DNA of 64,000 nucleotides from Arthrobacter stackebrandtii. Lineage in GTDB: Bacteria; Actinomycetota; Actinomycetes; Actinomycetales; Micrococcaceae. Made by a program: the position numbers and the translations under genes. Positions within the stretch are counted from its first letter, which is position 1, and every line of letters starts with the position of its first letter. Shown here piece by piece: positions 36,144 through 48,498 of this stretch. Under the pieces are notes generated by a model that worked only from the letters and a program-made list of their open reading frames with translations, was not told the origin of the DNA and made no database searches. The stretch is taken from assembly GCF_017876675.1 (NCBI RefSeq), contig NZ_JAGIOI010000001.1, positions 2,852,001 to 2,916,000 on the forward strand, in the 5' to 3' direction.

Positions 36144-37694
36144 TCAGCCGCCGTAGCTTCCGGGCGCGGTGCCCGCTGCACCGGCGCCCGGCAGGAAACC
36201 GGCCGGGACAGGCGAACCGGGGATGCCGCCGTCGTCCTTGGCGCTTTCAGATTCCTTCAGCAAGGTGATGTCGAATCCGTCACGGCGCATGCGCAGGTCA
36301 ACGTAGATCAGGGCCATGACGCCGGTCTGGAATGCGAGGGTGACGGCACCGACCAGGGCTGCGATGGTCATGGAGATGGCCTGGGTGGCCAGCATGACGG
36401 ACACAGCCTGGTTGGCCGTGGGTTCGCCGCCGGCCAGGACCGGGGCAAGGAAGCCCGCCAGGAAGGAGACAGGGGTGGTGATGATGCTGCCGATCACCCC
36501 GGCGATCACGGCGGCCAGCAGGGAGATGCCGAAGGTGCGCCACCAGTTGCTGCGGGTCAGCTGCCAGGAGCGCTTGATGCCCTGGATGGCGCCGATGTTT
36601 TCCACCACGACGGCGGCCGGAGCCACCAGCAGCTTCGTGCTGATCCAGATGGCCACCACGGCGAACGGCAGGGCGAGAAGGAAGGACAGGCCTACGACAC
36701 CGAGGATGGCGGAGTCGGAGGAGTTGGCGCCGAGGGCAAAGATCAGGCCCACCACGATGCCGGTGAACACCAGGATGGCAACCAGGAACGCGGCGGCATA
36801 GAGCAGCGCCAGGATGATGAGCGAACCGATGCGCGGCTTCGCCAGGCGCCACATCAGGCCGAACGTGGTCTTGCGGTTCAAGGTGGCGCGCAGGACCGGG
36901 ACCACAAGGGCGCCCTGCAGCACCATTTGGATCAGCACTGAGACGAAGGCGGTGATGAGCATGGTCAGCGCGTACACAATGATGCTGCCGCCGAGCGCCT
37001 CGGCCGCGGCGGGGTCCGACTCGTCGAAGGTCCCTCCCAGTGAAATCATGTCTGTCATGAACGACCCGAGGGTCAGGAACATGACCAGGATCGACACTGC
37101 GGCCGTTGCCAACTGGAAGATCAGGGCCGAGCCGAACATGGCCTTGCCGTTGCGGCGGGCCGTCTGGAAGGCGCCGTCGAGGATTTCTCCCAGGCCCAGG
37201 GGGCGCAGCGGAATGACGCCGGGCTTGGGCGGGGCAATGTAGCCGCCGTATCCGGGCTGGCCGTACTGGGGCTGCTGTCCGTAGGCGGGCTGGCCATAGG
37301 CCGGCTGCTGCGGCTGGCCGTACTGGCCCCACTGGGGCTGGCCCGGGTACTGGGGTGGCTGCTGTTGTCCGTACTGGGGCTGGCCCCACTGGGGTTGTTG
37401 TCCCGGCTGTCCCGGCTGGCCCCACTGGGGTTGTTGGACAGGCGGCTGGCCCTGCTGCGGTGCGGCAGGGTACTGCGGCTGGCCCTGTTGCGGCAGAACA
37501 ACTTGTTGGGGCTGGCCGTACTGGCCCCACTGGGGCTGCGGGGCGGCGGGCTGGCCGGGTGTGGCAGGCGGGACTGCCGACTGCTGCGGCTGTGCCGGAT
37601 AGTGTGCAGGCTGCTGTGCGCCATCCCGTGGGGCGTCCCCGGAATCATCCGGCTCCTGCGGCTCAAGCGGTGGCTGCTGCGGTCCCTGCGTCAT
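36144..37694 (-). CDS. membrane protein with Gln/Pro-rich tail and GDPD-membrane-type core
   Basis: Protein of 516 aa. Residues 1-150 are low complexity: repeats of Q-P-Q-W-G-Q and Y-G-Q-P with Q, P, G and Y. Residues about 165-470 hold a hydrophobic domain like the glycerophosphoryl diester phosphodiesterase membrane family (DUF7847), with G-E-I-L-D-G-A-F-Q-T-A-R-R-N, and at least six predicted helices. First gene of the leftward MoxR cluster, transcribed away from mtrA. The tail may be a flexible cytoplasmic or phase-separating element (inference). Confidence 0.86.
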   Translation of the reverse strand: MTQGPQQPPLEPQEPDDSGDAPRDGAQQPAHYPAQPQQSAVPPATPGQPAAPQPQWGQYGQPQQVVLPQQGQPQYPAAPQQGQPPVQQPQWGQPGQPGQQPQWGQPQYGQQQPPQYPGQPQWGQYGQPQQPAYGQPAYGQQPQYGQPGYGGYIAPPKPGVIPLRPLGLGEILDGAFQTARRNGKAMFGSALIFQLATAAVSILVMFLTLGSFMTDMISLGGTFDESDPAAAEALGGSIIVYALTMLITAFVSVLIQMVLQGALVVPVLRATLNRKTTFGLMWRLAKPRIGSLIILALLYAAAFLVAILVFTGIVVGLIFALGANSSDSAILGVVGLSFLLALPFAVVAIWISTKLLVAPAAVVVENIGAIQGIKRSWQLTRSNWWRTFGISLLAAVIAGVIGSIITTPVSFLAGFLAPVLAGGEPTANQAVSVMLATQAISMTIAALVGAVTLAFQTGVMALIYVDLRMRRDGFDITLLKESESAKDDGGIPGSPVPAGFLPGAGAAGTAPGSYGG

Positions 37695-37765
37695 TTTGCT
37701 CCCTGTACTGCCGTGTCCTTACCTCAAACCCTATCCGGAACCGCCCACATCGTGGTGGTGTGCGA

Positions 37766-37778
37766 CGCAATCATTGCG
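37766..37778. promoter_or_regulatory. palindrome in the mtrA divergent region
   Basis: CGCAATCATTGCG is a perfect 13-bp palindrome in the 298-bp gap between the Gln-rich membrane protein gene and mtrA. Possible operator, of uncertain role. The rest of the gap holds no gene I can support. Confidence 0.35.
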
Positions 37779-37992
37779 CCGCGTCCGTTAACGCCGCCAT
37801 CCAAGGCCGTGTCCGTTGCGCCTGCGGCCCGGCGCCGGGGGACGGGGAACACAACCACCACCGCCGCCCTGATGGAAGTGCCCGGCTCGGCGGTCTGCGC
37901 TTGTAGCGAATTTTTGTGCATAAACGGCGTGTTCGCGGTGTCCGGAGGTCGCCGATGGGGACTTTGGGCTGGTAATAGGCAAATATAGATGT

Positions 37993-38667
37993 ATGAAGGC
38001 ACGTATTTTGGTGGTTGACGATGATGAGGCACTGTCCGAGATGATCGGCATTGTGCTGCGCAATGACGGCTTTGAGCCGGTCTTTTGCGCGGACGGAGCC
38101 AAGGCACTCGAGGTGTTCCAAGACAACAAGCCGGACCTGGTCCTTCTGGACCTGATGCTGCCCGGCATGGACGGCATTGAAATCTGCCGCCTGATCCGCG
38201 CCGAGTCGGATGTGCCCATCGTGATGCTGACGGCCAAGTCGGACACCTCGGACGTGGTGCGCGGGCTGGAGTCCGGCGCCGACGACTACGTCGCGAAGCC
38301 CTTCAAGCCCGCAGAACTCGTGGCCCGCGTGCGCGCCCGCCTGCGCCCCGGCGACGTCAAGGCCCCCGAGACGCTGGTCATCGGCGAGATCAGCATCGAC
38401 GTGGCCGGCCACTCGGTCCGCCGCGCAGGCGAGAAAATCTCGCTCACCCCGCTGGAATTTGACCTCCTCGTTGCACTGGCCCGCAAGCCCTGGCAGGTGT
38501 TCTCCCGCGAACTGCTCCTCGAGCAGGTGTGGGGCTACCGCCACGCCGCCGACACCCGCCTGGTCAACGTCCACGTCCAGCGGCTGCGCTCCAAGATTGA
38601 ACGCGACCCCGAAGCGCCCGAGGTCGTCCTGACCGTCCGCGGCGTCGGCTACAAGGCCGGGAGCTAA
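37993..38667 (+). CDS. mtrA: response regulator MtrA
   Basis: OmpR-type response regulator, 224 aa. Receiver domain with D10/D11 pocket, phosphoacceptor D53 in L-V-L-L-D-L-M-L-P-G-M-D, and K in Y-V-A-K-P-F. Winged-helix domain (about 130-224) with V-F-S-R-E-L-L-L-E-Q-V-W-G-Y. The first 60 residues are near identical to the actinobacterial MtrA type. It is followed by mtrB and lpqB as in mycobacteria. Regulates cell wall and division genes in this phylum. The sequence upstream has no clear ribosome site. Confidence 0.97.
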   Translation: MKARILVVDDDEALSEMIGIVLRNDGFEPVFCADGAKALEVFQDNKPDLVLLDLMLPGMDGIEICRLIRAESDVPIVMLTAKSDTSDVVRGLESGADDYVAKPFKPAELVARVRARLRPGDVKAPETLVIGEISIDVAGHSVRRAGEKISLTPLEFDLLVALARKPWQVFSRELLLEQVWGYRHAADTRLVNVHVQRLRSKIERDPEAPEVVLTVRGVGYKAGS

Positions 38668-38690
38668 ACCCGTTTGGCAGTGAAGACACC

Positions 38691-40637
38691 ATGAGCACCG
38701 ACCAAGCCAAGCACGACGGCGTTGCGCACCTTCCCGCTGAAGGCCCCGGTTCCGCCGGGGCCGCCCCCGGCGCGCCTGCCGTGCCCCCGGCCGCAGACGC
38801 ATCCGGTGTGCCGGCAGCGCCGCCGTCTGGGGAAGTGCCGGGCGATCCGGCAGCGCAAGGCTCCGCAGCCGCCGTCGTGCTGGCCGGGACGGCCACCGCC
38901 CTGCGCACCGCGGGCAGGCGGGTGCTGCGGGTGTGGATGTGGATGCGCGACTCCATCTCCAGGCGCTGGCGCACCTCGCTGCAGTTCCGCACCGTTGTCA
39001 CCACCTTGCTGATCGCCTCCATCGCAGTGGTGGGGGTGGGCGGCTACCTGGCCGGGCAGATCTCCAACGGCCTGTTCAATGAACGCCTGGTCCAGGCGCA
39101 GCAGGAGTCTGCGCGCGGGGCCACGCAGGTGCAGGACGAGTTTTCCAACGCTAGCCTGAGCGACCAGCCGCGCGTCTCGAAGTACGTGAAGGACACCTTG
39201 CAGCTGCTGCAGGTTGGCGGTGCCGACGACAACCGCAAGTACTTGATGGTCAAGATCCCCGGCCAGAACAGCCGGCTGAACGTCAGCTCCTCCGACTCCG
39301 GCGGCATCACGACCGCCATCATCCCGGATGCGCTGCGTGCCGAGGTCCAGGCCGACCCCGACTCGCAGTACTGGCAGTCGATTGCGCTGCCCACCGGAAT
39401 CTCCGGCATGCACCCCGCGGTGGTGCTGGGCAGCCAGGTTGAGCTGCTGAACACCCGCTACGAGCTTTACATGATCTACGACCTCAACACGGCGCAGGAA
39501 ACCTTGAACTACATCCAGTCGGTGCTGTGGCTGGCGGGCGGCATCCTGCTCCTGCTCATCGGCGCCATCGCCTGGTACGTCACCCGCACCGTGGTCAACC
39601 CCGTCAGCCAGGCCGCCGCAGTGTCCGAAAAACTGGCGGCCGGCGGCCTTGAGGAACGCATGGTGGTCCACGGCGAGGACGAGATGGCCAGGCTTGCCAC
39701 GTCGTTCAACAAGATGGCCACCTCCCTGCAGGACCAGATCAACGCCCTCGCCACCCTGTCAGAGATGCAGCAGCGCTTTGTCTCCGACGTCTCCCACGAG
39801 CTGCGCACGCCGCTGACCACCGTGCGGATGGCCGCCGAGGTCCTCTTTGATGCACGCGAGGACTTCGACCCCATCAACAAGCGCTCCTCAGAGCTGCTCT
39901 TCCACCAGGTTGAGCGGTTCGAGCTGCTGCTGGCAGACCTCCTGGAAATCTCCCGCTTCGACGCCGGCGTGGCCGACCTCGACGCGGAGCAGTTGGACAT
40001 CTTCTCCGTGGTCCATTCGGTGATCGACGGCGCCTCCCCGGTTGCTGAAGCCAACGGCTGCGAGCTTTCGGTCGTCACCCGGCTGCGCAACCACCAGTGC
40101 ATCGTGGAGATGGACTCGCGCCGGATCGACAGGATCCTGCGCAACCTGGTGCTGAACGCGATCGAGCACAGCGAGGGCAAGCCGGTCAAGGTCTTTGTGT
40201 CGGCGGATGAAAACGCGGTGGCGGTCGCCGTGCGCGACTACGGCATCGGCATGTCTCCCTCCGCCCTCCAGCACGTTTTTGACCGGTTCTGGCGAGCCGA
40301 CGCGGCACGGGCACGCACCACCGGCGGCAGCGGCCTGGGCCTGTCCATCGCCATGGAGGACGCCCGGCTGCACGACGGCTGGCTCGATGCCTGGGGCGTT
40401 CCCGGCCAGGGGTCCTGTTTCCGGCTGACCCTGCCCCGCAGAAGGGGCCTGGTGCTGACGCATTCGCCCGTCCCGCTGCCTCCCGACGGCGGGGGGCACG
40501 CAGGGGGATCCGGTTCCCTGTCCACTGCCCCCGTGCTGACAAACACCGGATCGATTGGCGTGGTGGGTGCCCTGGGCCCCTTGAAAGTCCCCGTGGTCCA
40601 TGACAACGGCGGCAGCAATGACAAGGCGGAGAAGTAA
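38691..40637 (+). CDS. mtrB: sensor histidine kinase MtrB
   Basis: Transmembrane kinase, 648 aa, partner of MtrA. The N-terminus (about 80 residues) is Pro/Ala-rich. First helix about 103-125, extracytoplasmic sensor part, second helix (L-A-G-G-I-L-L-L-L-I-G-A-I-A-W-Y-V) about 280-300, HAMP, then the H-box V-S-D-V-S-H-E-L-R-T-P with H369, N-box L-R-N-L-V-L-N-A-I-E-H-S and G-boxes D-Y-G-I-G-M-S and G-S-G-L-G-L-S. Its stop overlaps lpqB's ATG (TAATG). Confidence 0.96.
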   Translation: MSTDQAKHDGVAHLPAEGPGSAGAAPGAPAVPPAADASGVPAAPPSGEVPGDPAAQGSAAAVVLAGTATALRTAGRRVLRVWMWMRDSISRRWRTSLQFRTVVTTLLIASIAVVGVGGYLAGQISNGLFNERLVQAQQESARGATQVQDEFSNASLSDQPRVSKYVKDTLQLLQVGGADDNRKYLMVKIPGQNSRLNVSSSDSGGITTAIIPDALRAEVQADPDSQYWQSIALPTGISGMHPAVVLGSQVELLNTRYELYMIYDLNTAQETLNYIQSVLWLAGGILLLLIGAIAWYVTRTVVNPVSQAAAVSEKLAAGGLEERMVVHGEDEMARLATSFNKMATSLQDQINALATLSEMQQRFVSDVSHELRTPLTTVRMAAEVLFDAREDFDPINKRSSELLFHQVERFELLLADLLEISRFDAGVADLDAEQLDIFSVVHSVIDGASPVAEANGCELSVVTRLRNHQCIVEMDSRRIDRILRNLVLNAIEHSEGKPVKVFVSADENAVAVAVRDYGIGMSPSALQHVFDRFWRADAARARTTGGSGLGLSIAMEDARLHDGWLDAWGVPGQGSCFRLTLPRRRGLVLTHSPVPLPPDGGGHAGGSGSLSTAPVLTNTGSIGVVGALGPLKVPVVHDNGGSNDKAEK

Positions 40638-42382
40638 TGGAGCAGGTGAACGCGAAGCCGGCGCCCAAGGCAGCACGGCGGAACTGGCTGGCGGCAGCGC
40701 TGGCGATGGCCGCCGTCGTGCTGTTTCTGGCGAGCGGCTGTGCTGCCATCCCCACCGGCGGCCCCGTGGGCAAGAGCGATCCGCTGCCGCCCCGGAATAA
40801 CTCCGTCAACGTCAGCTTCCAGCAATTTGCGCCGGTGGAGGGGGCCTCTCCGGAGAGCATCATCCGCGGCTTCATCGAATCCGGCACCGGCGTCAACGAT
40901 GATTTCCAGTACGCACGGCAGTATCTGACACCCGGGCTGGCGCAGTCCTGGGCGCCGGACAAGCGCACGCTGGTGTACACGGACACGCTGTCGGTGGCTC
41001 CGGGGGAGGACAAGGACACGTACGTGGTGACCCTTGAGCTGGTGTCCACGGTGGACGGCACGGGCGTGCTGACCCCGGCAGTGCCGGGCAGCACCGAGAA
41101 GCTGTCCATGAAGCTGGTGCAGGTGGAGGGCCAGTGGCGCATTGCCGAAACCCCCGACGGGCTGGTGCTGGCCGAGGCCAATTTCCAGACCTTGTTCAGC
41201 CCCTTCTCACTCTATTTTTACGACCCCACGTTCACCTACGGGGTCCCCGATGTCAGGTGGCTGGCCGGACGTTCCTCACGCACCCCCACCAGCATTGTCA
41301 AGGCCATGCTGGGCGGCCCGGCGCCGTACCTGAAGGGTGCCGTGGTCAGTGCCTTCCCCAACGGGATCGCCCTCGAGCGTGATTCGGTGCCCGTGGCCGA
41401 CGGCCTGGCCAAGATCGGCCTGACCGCCGAGCAGTTGCTGGACACCAGCGTGAAGCAGCGCCAGCAGATGCGGACACAGATGCTCACCACCCTGCAGAAG
41501 GCCCTCAACACGGTCACCGAGGTGAAGTTCCTCGCTGACGAGCGGGAAATCGACATGGGCGGACCGGGCGACGCGGCGGGGCCGATGATTGCGGAGAACA
41601 CTGTTCCGCCCACCCAGGTGGCACTGGCCAAGAATGAGCTGGTCACGTTTGACGGGGCCAAGATCTCCCCGATAGCCGGTCTGGAGTCCGTGCAGGAACT
41701 GGTCCCGGCCGTGCCCGCCATCTCCTATGCGGGCCACAACTATGCGTTCCGCGCCGGTGTAGGCAACCAGATCTATTCCATCCGGCCCGGGCAGCAGCCT
41801 GTCCTGGCCATTTCAGGGGTGGCACTGACCCCGCCGTCCTTTGCACCCGACGGCTGGCTGTGGTCGGCCGTGGGGGACGGCACCGGCATGATTGTGGCCG
41901 TCAAGCCCAACGAAGCCGGAGGGATGGGTGAGCCCGTTGTCATGACGGTTCCGTGGCTGGTGGGCCAGCAGGTCACCACCTTGCGGATTTCCCGTGACGG
42001 CACCAGGGCGCTGGTCATCTCGCAGTCAAACGGGGTGAGCCGGGTGGCGATCACCGGGATCTTCAAGGCCGGGGACGTGCCCAAGGAACTGACCGAACCG
42101 CTCAGCCTGGTCCACACCGGGGAGCCCACGCTGGGCGTGTGGGCGGGGGAGTCCAGCGTGGCCGTCATGGCGCCGGCCGCAAAGGAAGCCGTGGCGATCG
42201 AGATCCTGGACCTGGCCCACGGGCCTGTGCAGCTGGACGAGCTGCCCGGTATCGAATGGATCAGCGCGGGCTCGGGGGTGCGCAACGTGCACGCCCAGAC
42301 CGCCACGGAGTTTTACTCCAACGTAGGCAATAGCTGGCAGGTGGCGGCCAAGGACCTCAAACAGGCCTCCTTCGCCGGCTGA
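40637..42382 (+). CDS. lpqB: lipoprotein LpqB
   Basis: Exported lipoprotein of 581 aa that interacts with MtrB in actinobacteria. A helix (about 19-34) ends in the lipobox L-A-S-G-C with Cys35. The GerMN domain (about 205-320) and the LpqB propeller-like C-terminal domain follow. The start is fixed by the TAATG overlap with mtrB. Confidence 0.95.
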   Translation: MEQVNAKPAPKAARRNWLAAALAMAAVVLFLASGCAAIPTGGPVGKSDPLPPRNNSVNVSFQQFAPVEGASPESIIRGFIESGTGVNDDFQYARQYLTPGLAQSWAPDKRTLVYTDTLSVAPGEDKDTYVVTLELVSTVDGTGVLTPAVPGSTEKLSMKLVQVEGQWRIAETPDGLVLAEANFQTLFSPFSLYFYDPTFTYGVPDVRWLAGRSSRTPTSIVKAMLGGPAPYLKGAVVSAFPNGIALERDSVPVADGLAKIGLTAEQLLDTSVKQRQQMRTQMLTTLQKALNTVTEVKFLADEREIDMGGPGDAAGPMIAENTVPPTQVALAKNELVTFDGAKISPIAGLESVQELVPAVPAISYAGHNYAFRAGVGNQIYSIRPGQQPVLAISGVALTPPSFAPDGWLWSAVGDGTGMIVAVKPNEAGGMGEPVVMTVPWLVGQQVTTLRISRDGTRALVISQSNGVSRVAITGIFKAGDVPKELTEPLSLVHTGEPTLGVWAGESSVAVMAPAAKEAVAIEILDLAHGPVQLDELPGIEWISAGSGVRNVHAQTATEFYSNVGNSWQVAAKDLKQASFAG

Positions 42383-42520
42383 CGGACCGGCGCGAGCTGC
42401 GCCGGGGGCCTGCGGTGCTGCCTCCGCCCGTTCCTCCACAGGCAGTGCCACGCCGCCGGTTGTCCACAAACAGCCGGTGCGGCCCGGCACCGGCGTGCCG
42501 TGGTGCACCAAGCTTGGACC

Positions 42521-43450
42521 ATGAACACGGATACAGCGGCGCAAGCGCCCAGTGCACCCCGCCCGGCCTCGCACAGGGGCAGCCCCGGGCCTGCGTGGCT
42601 GCGTGCATGGCTAGGCGCCGAAAGCGCCTGGCGCGACTTCCTGTTCCTGGTGATGCCTTCCGAGTGCGTGGTGTGCGGCCGCGAAGACCACGCCCTGTGC
42701 CCGGAGTGTTCCGCCGAGCTCCGCAGGGAAACGGCGCGCCCGCGCAGGGTCGACGGATCGGCCGACGCGCTGGTGGGAGTGGCGGGGGAGACCTACCTGC
42801 CCGTGGTGGCCGCGGGCGTGTACCGGGACGCACTTTCCGCATCCATCCTCGCCTTCAAAAACCACGGGCGCACCGAACTGGCAGCTCCGCTGGGCCGCTG
42901 CCTGGCGCGCGCGCTTGACCATGTGGCCGGCCCGCCGGACCGGTTGCGGCCGCAGTCCCTTCCTCCGCAGGTGTGGCTGGTGCCGATCCCGGGCACGGGC
43001 AGCGGCTGGCGGCGGCGCGGCTACGACCCGGTCGCGATGCTGCTCAAGGCCGTCCGGAAGGAGGGCCGCATGCCGCCGCAGCTCGCCGTGGCACCGGTTC
43101 TGGGCATCCGTGCCAGGGCGCCGTGGAACCGCAGCCACCAGAAGGGGCTGGGCAGGGCAGAGCGCCGGAGCAACGTCCGTAACACAATGAAGATCAGGCA
43201 TCCCGGAGGCCGCAGATTTCGGCTTTTGGCGAACCCGTGTGGCCAAGCCGTGCTGTTGCTCGATGACGTGCTCACAACAGGCTCAACTCTTCGCGAAGGA
43301 GCCAAGACACTGGCCAATGCAGGGTTTGACGTGCGCGGGGCAGTGGTGCTGGCAGCCTCCCGGGCGCCGGAGGGTGAGGCCGAAAACGGGCCCTTGGGAA
43401 GACTCGCCGAAAATAGTTTTCGGCAAAAGATGAATAAAAGCAGGCAGTGA
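42521..43450 (+). CDS. ComF-family phosphoribosyltransferase-like protein
   Basis: About 309 aa. An N-terminal zinc-ribbon-like part (V-M-P-S-E-C-V-V-C-G-R, C-P-E-C) is followed by a type I phosphoribosyltransferase domain with the PRPP loop L-L-L-D-D-V-L-T-T-G-S-T-L. ComF proteins aid DNA uptake; in this genome position its role may be different. The start is uncertain: a GTG 21 nt upstream is possible. A hairpin lies just after the stop (43472-43485). Confidence 0.88.
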   Translation: MNTDTAAQAPSAPRPASHRGSPGPAWLRAWLGAESAWRDFLFLVMPSECVVCGREDHALCPECSAELRRETARPRRVDGSADALVGVAGETYLPVVAAGVYRDALSASILAFKNHGRTELAAPLGRCLARALDHVAGPPDRLRPQSLPPQVWLVPIPGTGSGWRRRGYDPVAMLLKAVRKEGRMPPQLAVAPVLGIRARAPWNRSHQKGLGRAERRSNVRNTMKIRHPGGRRFRLLANPCGQAVLLLDDVLTTGSTLREGAKTLANAGFDVRGAVVLAASRAPEGEAENGPLGRLAENSFRQKMNKSRQ

Positions 43451-43471
43451 ACTAACGTGAGTAAACGGGTA

Positions 43472-43485
43472 CCCCTAGCAAGGGG
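43472..43485 (+). terminator. hairpin after comF
   Basis: A 5-bp stem (CCCCT-AGCA-AGGGG) directly after the stop, followed by a larger GCAACC/GGTTGC stem (43485-43512). The region may act as a terminator or a folded hpf leader. Confidence 0.4.
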
Positions 43486-43565
43486 CAACCGCCCGTCGGC
43501 GGCCTAGGTTGCAACGCCATTTGTGCGTTTGGCCGCCGTGTCACCGAAGATATTTGGAGGGCACC

Positions 43566-44261
43566 ATGGAGTTCATGATCACCGGTCGCAACTTGAGCGT
43601 CTCGGACCGATTCCGCGAATACGCTGGCGAGAAGCTCACGAAGATCGAGCAGTTGGCCAACAAGGTCCAGCGCGTCGATGTCAAGGTTTCCAAGGAGAGC
43701 AAGTCACGCACAGCAGATGCCCCGCTCACTGTCGAGCTGACGGTCCTGGGCAGGGGCCCGGTGATCCGTGCGGAGGCTGCCGCATCGGACAAGTTTGCTG
43801 CTTTTGATCTGGCCTACGGGAAGCTGCTGGAGCGGCTGCGACGGGCCAAGGACAAGAAGAAGGTCCACCACGGACGCCACGCCCCGGTCGCTGTCAACGA
43901 GGCCACCGGATCGCTTCCGCCCGTGAGCAGTTCTGAGCCGATCTACGCCCAGAGCGCACCCGAGGCGGTCGAGGAAAAGATGCCGTACGAGATCGAGAAC
44001 GACATCCCCGCGGGCGACTCTCCCGTGCTCATCCGCCGCAAGGTTTTCCCCGCAACGGCGCTGACCTTGGACGACGCCGTGGACAACATGGAAATGGTTG
44101 GCCACGACTTCTACCTGTTCATCGACTCCTCCACCGGTGTCCCGTCCGTGGTGTACCGCCGCAAGGGCTGGACCTACGGGGTCATCTCCCTCGATGACAA
44201 CCCGGACTCGGCCGAGGAAATCTCCGCCTACCGTTCTCCGGATGAGCCGGCCCGCGTGTAG
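43566..44261 (+). CDS. hpf: ribosome hibernation promoting factor, long form
   Basis: Protein of 231 aa that dimerises and holds ribosomes inactive in stationary phase. N-terminal HPF/RaiA domain (about 1-105, M-E-F-M-I-T-G-R-N-L-S-V-S) and C-terminal dimerisation domain (about 170-225, V-I-R-R-K-V-F-P-A-T-A-L-T, M-V-G-H-D-F-Y-L-F). GGAGG lies 5 nt before ATG. Confidence 0.96.
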   Translation: MEFMITGRNLSVSDRFREYAGEKLTKIEQLANKVQRVDVKVSKESKSRTADAPLTVELTVLGRGPVIRAEAAASDKFAAFDLAYGKLLERLRRAKDKKKVHHGRHAPVAVNEATGSLPPVSSSEPIYAQSAPEAVEEKMPYEIENDIPAGDSPVLIRRKVFPATALTLDDAVDNMEMVGHDFYLFIDSSTGVPSVVYRRKGWTYGVISLDDNPDSAEEISAYRSPDEPARV

Positions 44262-44322
44262 GACCATCAGTCACGAACGCGGAAACAAGCATCAACAGAT
44301 ACAAGAGTCTAGGAGCAACTGA

Positions 44323-45558
44323 ATGGGTGCAGCGCTGAGCCTCCCGCAGGCAAGGCGCATTGCACTCAAGGCCCAGGGACTAGCAGGAATCCGGCCCGCC
44401 CAACCCGTCACAGCACGGGAGGTGGGCCGGATTTTTGCCCAAATCCAGCTGGTTCAGATCGACTCCGTCAACGTACTCTCACGCAGCCACTACCTGCCGT
44501 TCTTCTCCCGACTGGGCAGCTACGACACCACGATCGTGGACACGCTGGCCGGTACTGCGCCGCGGAAAATGATGGAGTACTGGGCCCACGAGGCCAGCAT
44601 GGTCCGGCCCGCCCACTTCAACGACCTGCGCCAATGGCAGAACCGGCGCTGGGTGGGCTCCGACGGCATGGATGCCGGACTGCGGGACCGCCTGGAACAG
44701 GATATCCTCACCGTTCTGTCCCGCAGCAGGCCCCTCACCGCCCGCCAGCTGACGGCCCGGATCGGACACGAGGAGACCGTTGCCAAGGATGAGTGGGGCT
44801 GGAATTGGAGCGCCGTCAAGCGCACGCTGGAAGGGTTGTTTGAGCGCGGCATTGTCGGCGCGGCCTCCCGCAACGAGCAGTTTGAGCGCCGCTACGCGCT
44901 GATTGAAAAGGTTCTCCCGCCCAGGGAGCGCCTGGCCTGCGCCCCGGGTGAAAAAATGGACGACGACGAACGGCGGCTTGCCCTGTCACGGCTCGTCTCA
45001 GCTGCCGCCCAGGCGCACGGGATCGGCACGGCACGCTGCTTCGCCGACTACTTCAGGCTTCCCGCCAAGGAGGTCAGCCAGGCGGTGGCGCAACTGACCG
45101 CCACCGGGGAGCTGGTTCCGGTGGAGGTTGCCGGATGGGGTGCGCCCACTTACCTGCACGCCTCTGCCACCACTCCGCGGACAGTCTCGGGCCGGGCCCT
45201 GCTGAGCCCCTTCGATTCACTGGTGTTTGAACGCCGGCGCCTTGAACAGCTGTTCAATTTCCACTACCGGCTGGAAATCTACACCCCGGAACCCCGGCGA
45301 AAGTTCGGATATTACGTGCTGCCGTTTCTGCTGGGCGAGAACATTGTGGCCCGGGTGGACCTGAAGGCCGACCGGCAGAACGGCGTTCTGCTGGTGCGTG
45401 GCGCCTTCGCCGAGCCTGGCGCGCCGGCAGGGACCGCATTCCACCTGGCAGCCGAGCTGGGACTCATGGCGAACTGGTTGGGGCTGGGAGGCATCGCGGT
45501 GGCGGGGAACGGCGACCTGGCCGCGAAACTGGCGGCGGAAGCTGCGAACTGGCAGTGA
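44323..45558 (+). CDS. YcaQ-type DNA crosslink glycosylase (winged helix)
   Basis: Protein of 411 aa in the HTH_42 family (YcaQ/AlkX), which repairs interstrand crosslinks. The family active-site motif Q-x-D is present as Q45-I-D47 in L-V-Q-I-D-S-V-N-V, followed by S-H-Y-L-P-F-F-S-R-L-G and Y-W-A-H-E-A-S. AGGAG lies 7 nt before ATG. It lies in the usual gene order between hpf and secA. Confidence 0.92.
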   Translation: MGAALSLPQARRIALKAQGLAGIRPAQPVTAREVGRIFAQIQLVQIDSVNVLSRSHYLPFFSRLGSYDTTIVDTLAGTAPRKMMEYWAHEASMVRPAHFNDLRQWQNRRWVGSDGMDAGLRDRLEQDILTVLSRSRPLTARQLTARIGHEETVAKDEWGWNWSAVKRTLEGLFERGIVGAASRNEQFERRYALIEKVLPPRERLACAPGEKMDDDERRLALSRLVSAAAQAHGIGTARCFADYFRLPAKEVSQAVAQLTATGELVPVEVAGWGAPTYLHASATTPRTVSGRALLSPFDSLVFERRRLEQLFNFHYRLEIYTPEPRRKFGYYVLPFLLGENIVARVDLKADRQNGVLLVRGAFAEPGAPAGTAFHLAAELGLMANWLGLGGIAVAGNGDLAAKLAAEAANWQ

Positions 45559-45624
45559 TCTGTGCATCTTCTCACGTAGACTGAACACGCCACTTTTAGG
45601 CAGCAATAGATTGGGAGCAATTTC

Positions 45625-48396
<2,772 letters not shown>

Positions 48397-48421
48397 CACA
48401 GGCACGCCCTTGACGGGCAGC

Positions 48422-48470
48422 CCAAGGGCCCCTCCCCGGTTCGAAATTGAACCCGGGCTGGGGCCCTTGG
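48422..48470. terminator. bidirectional terminator between secA and the Rv3235-type gene
   Basis: Outer 11-bp perfect stem (ccaagggcccc / ggggcccttgg) and an inner stem (cccggttc / gaacccggg, one bulge). Confidence 0.75.
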
Positions 48471-48498
48471 CGCATCCGACCCGGCCGCACGGACAGGC

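Noticed and set aside
43472-43512. Riboswitch before hpf
   Set aside because: Nested short stems are present but no conserved aptamer core that I know is visible.
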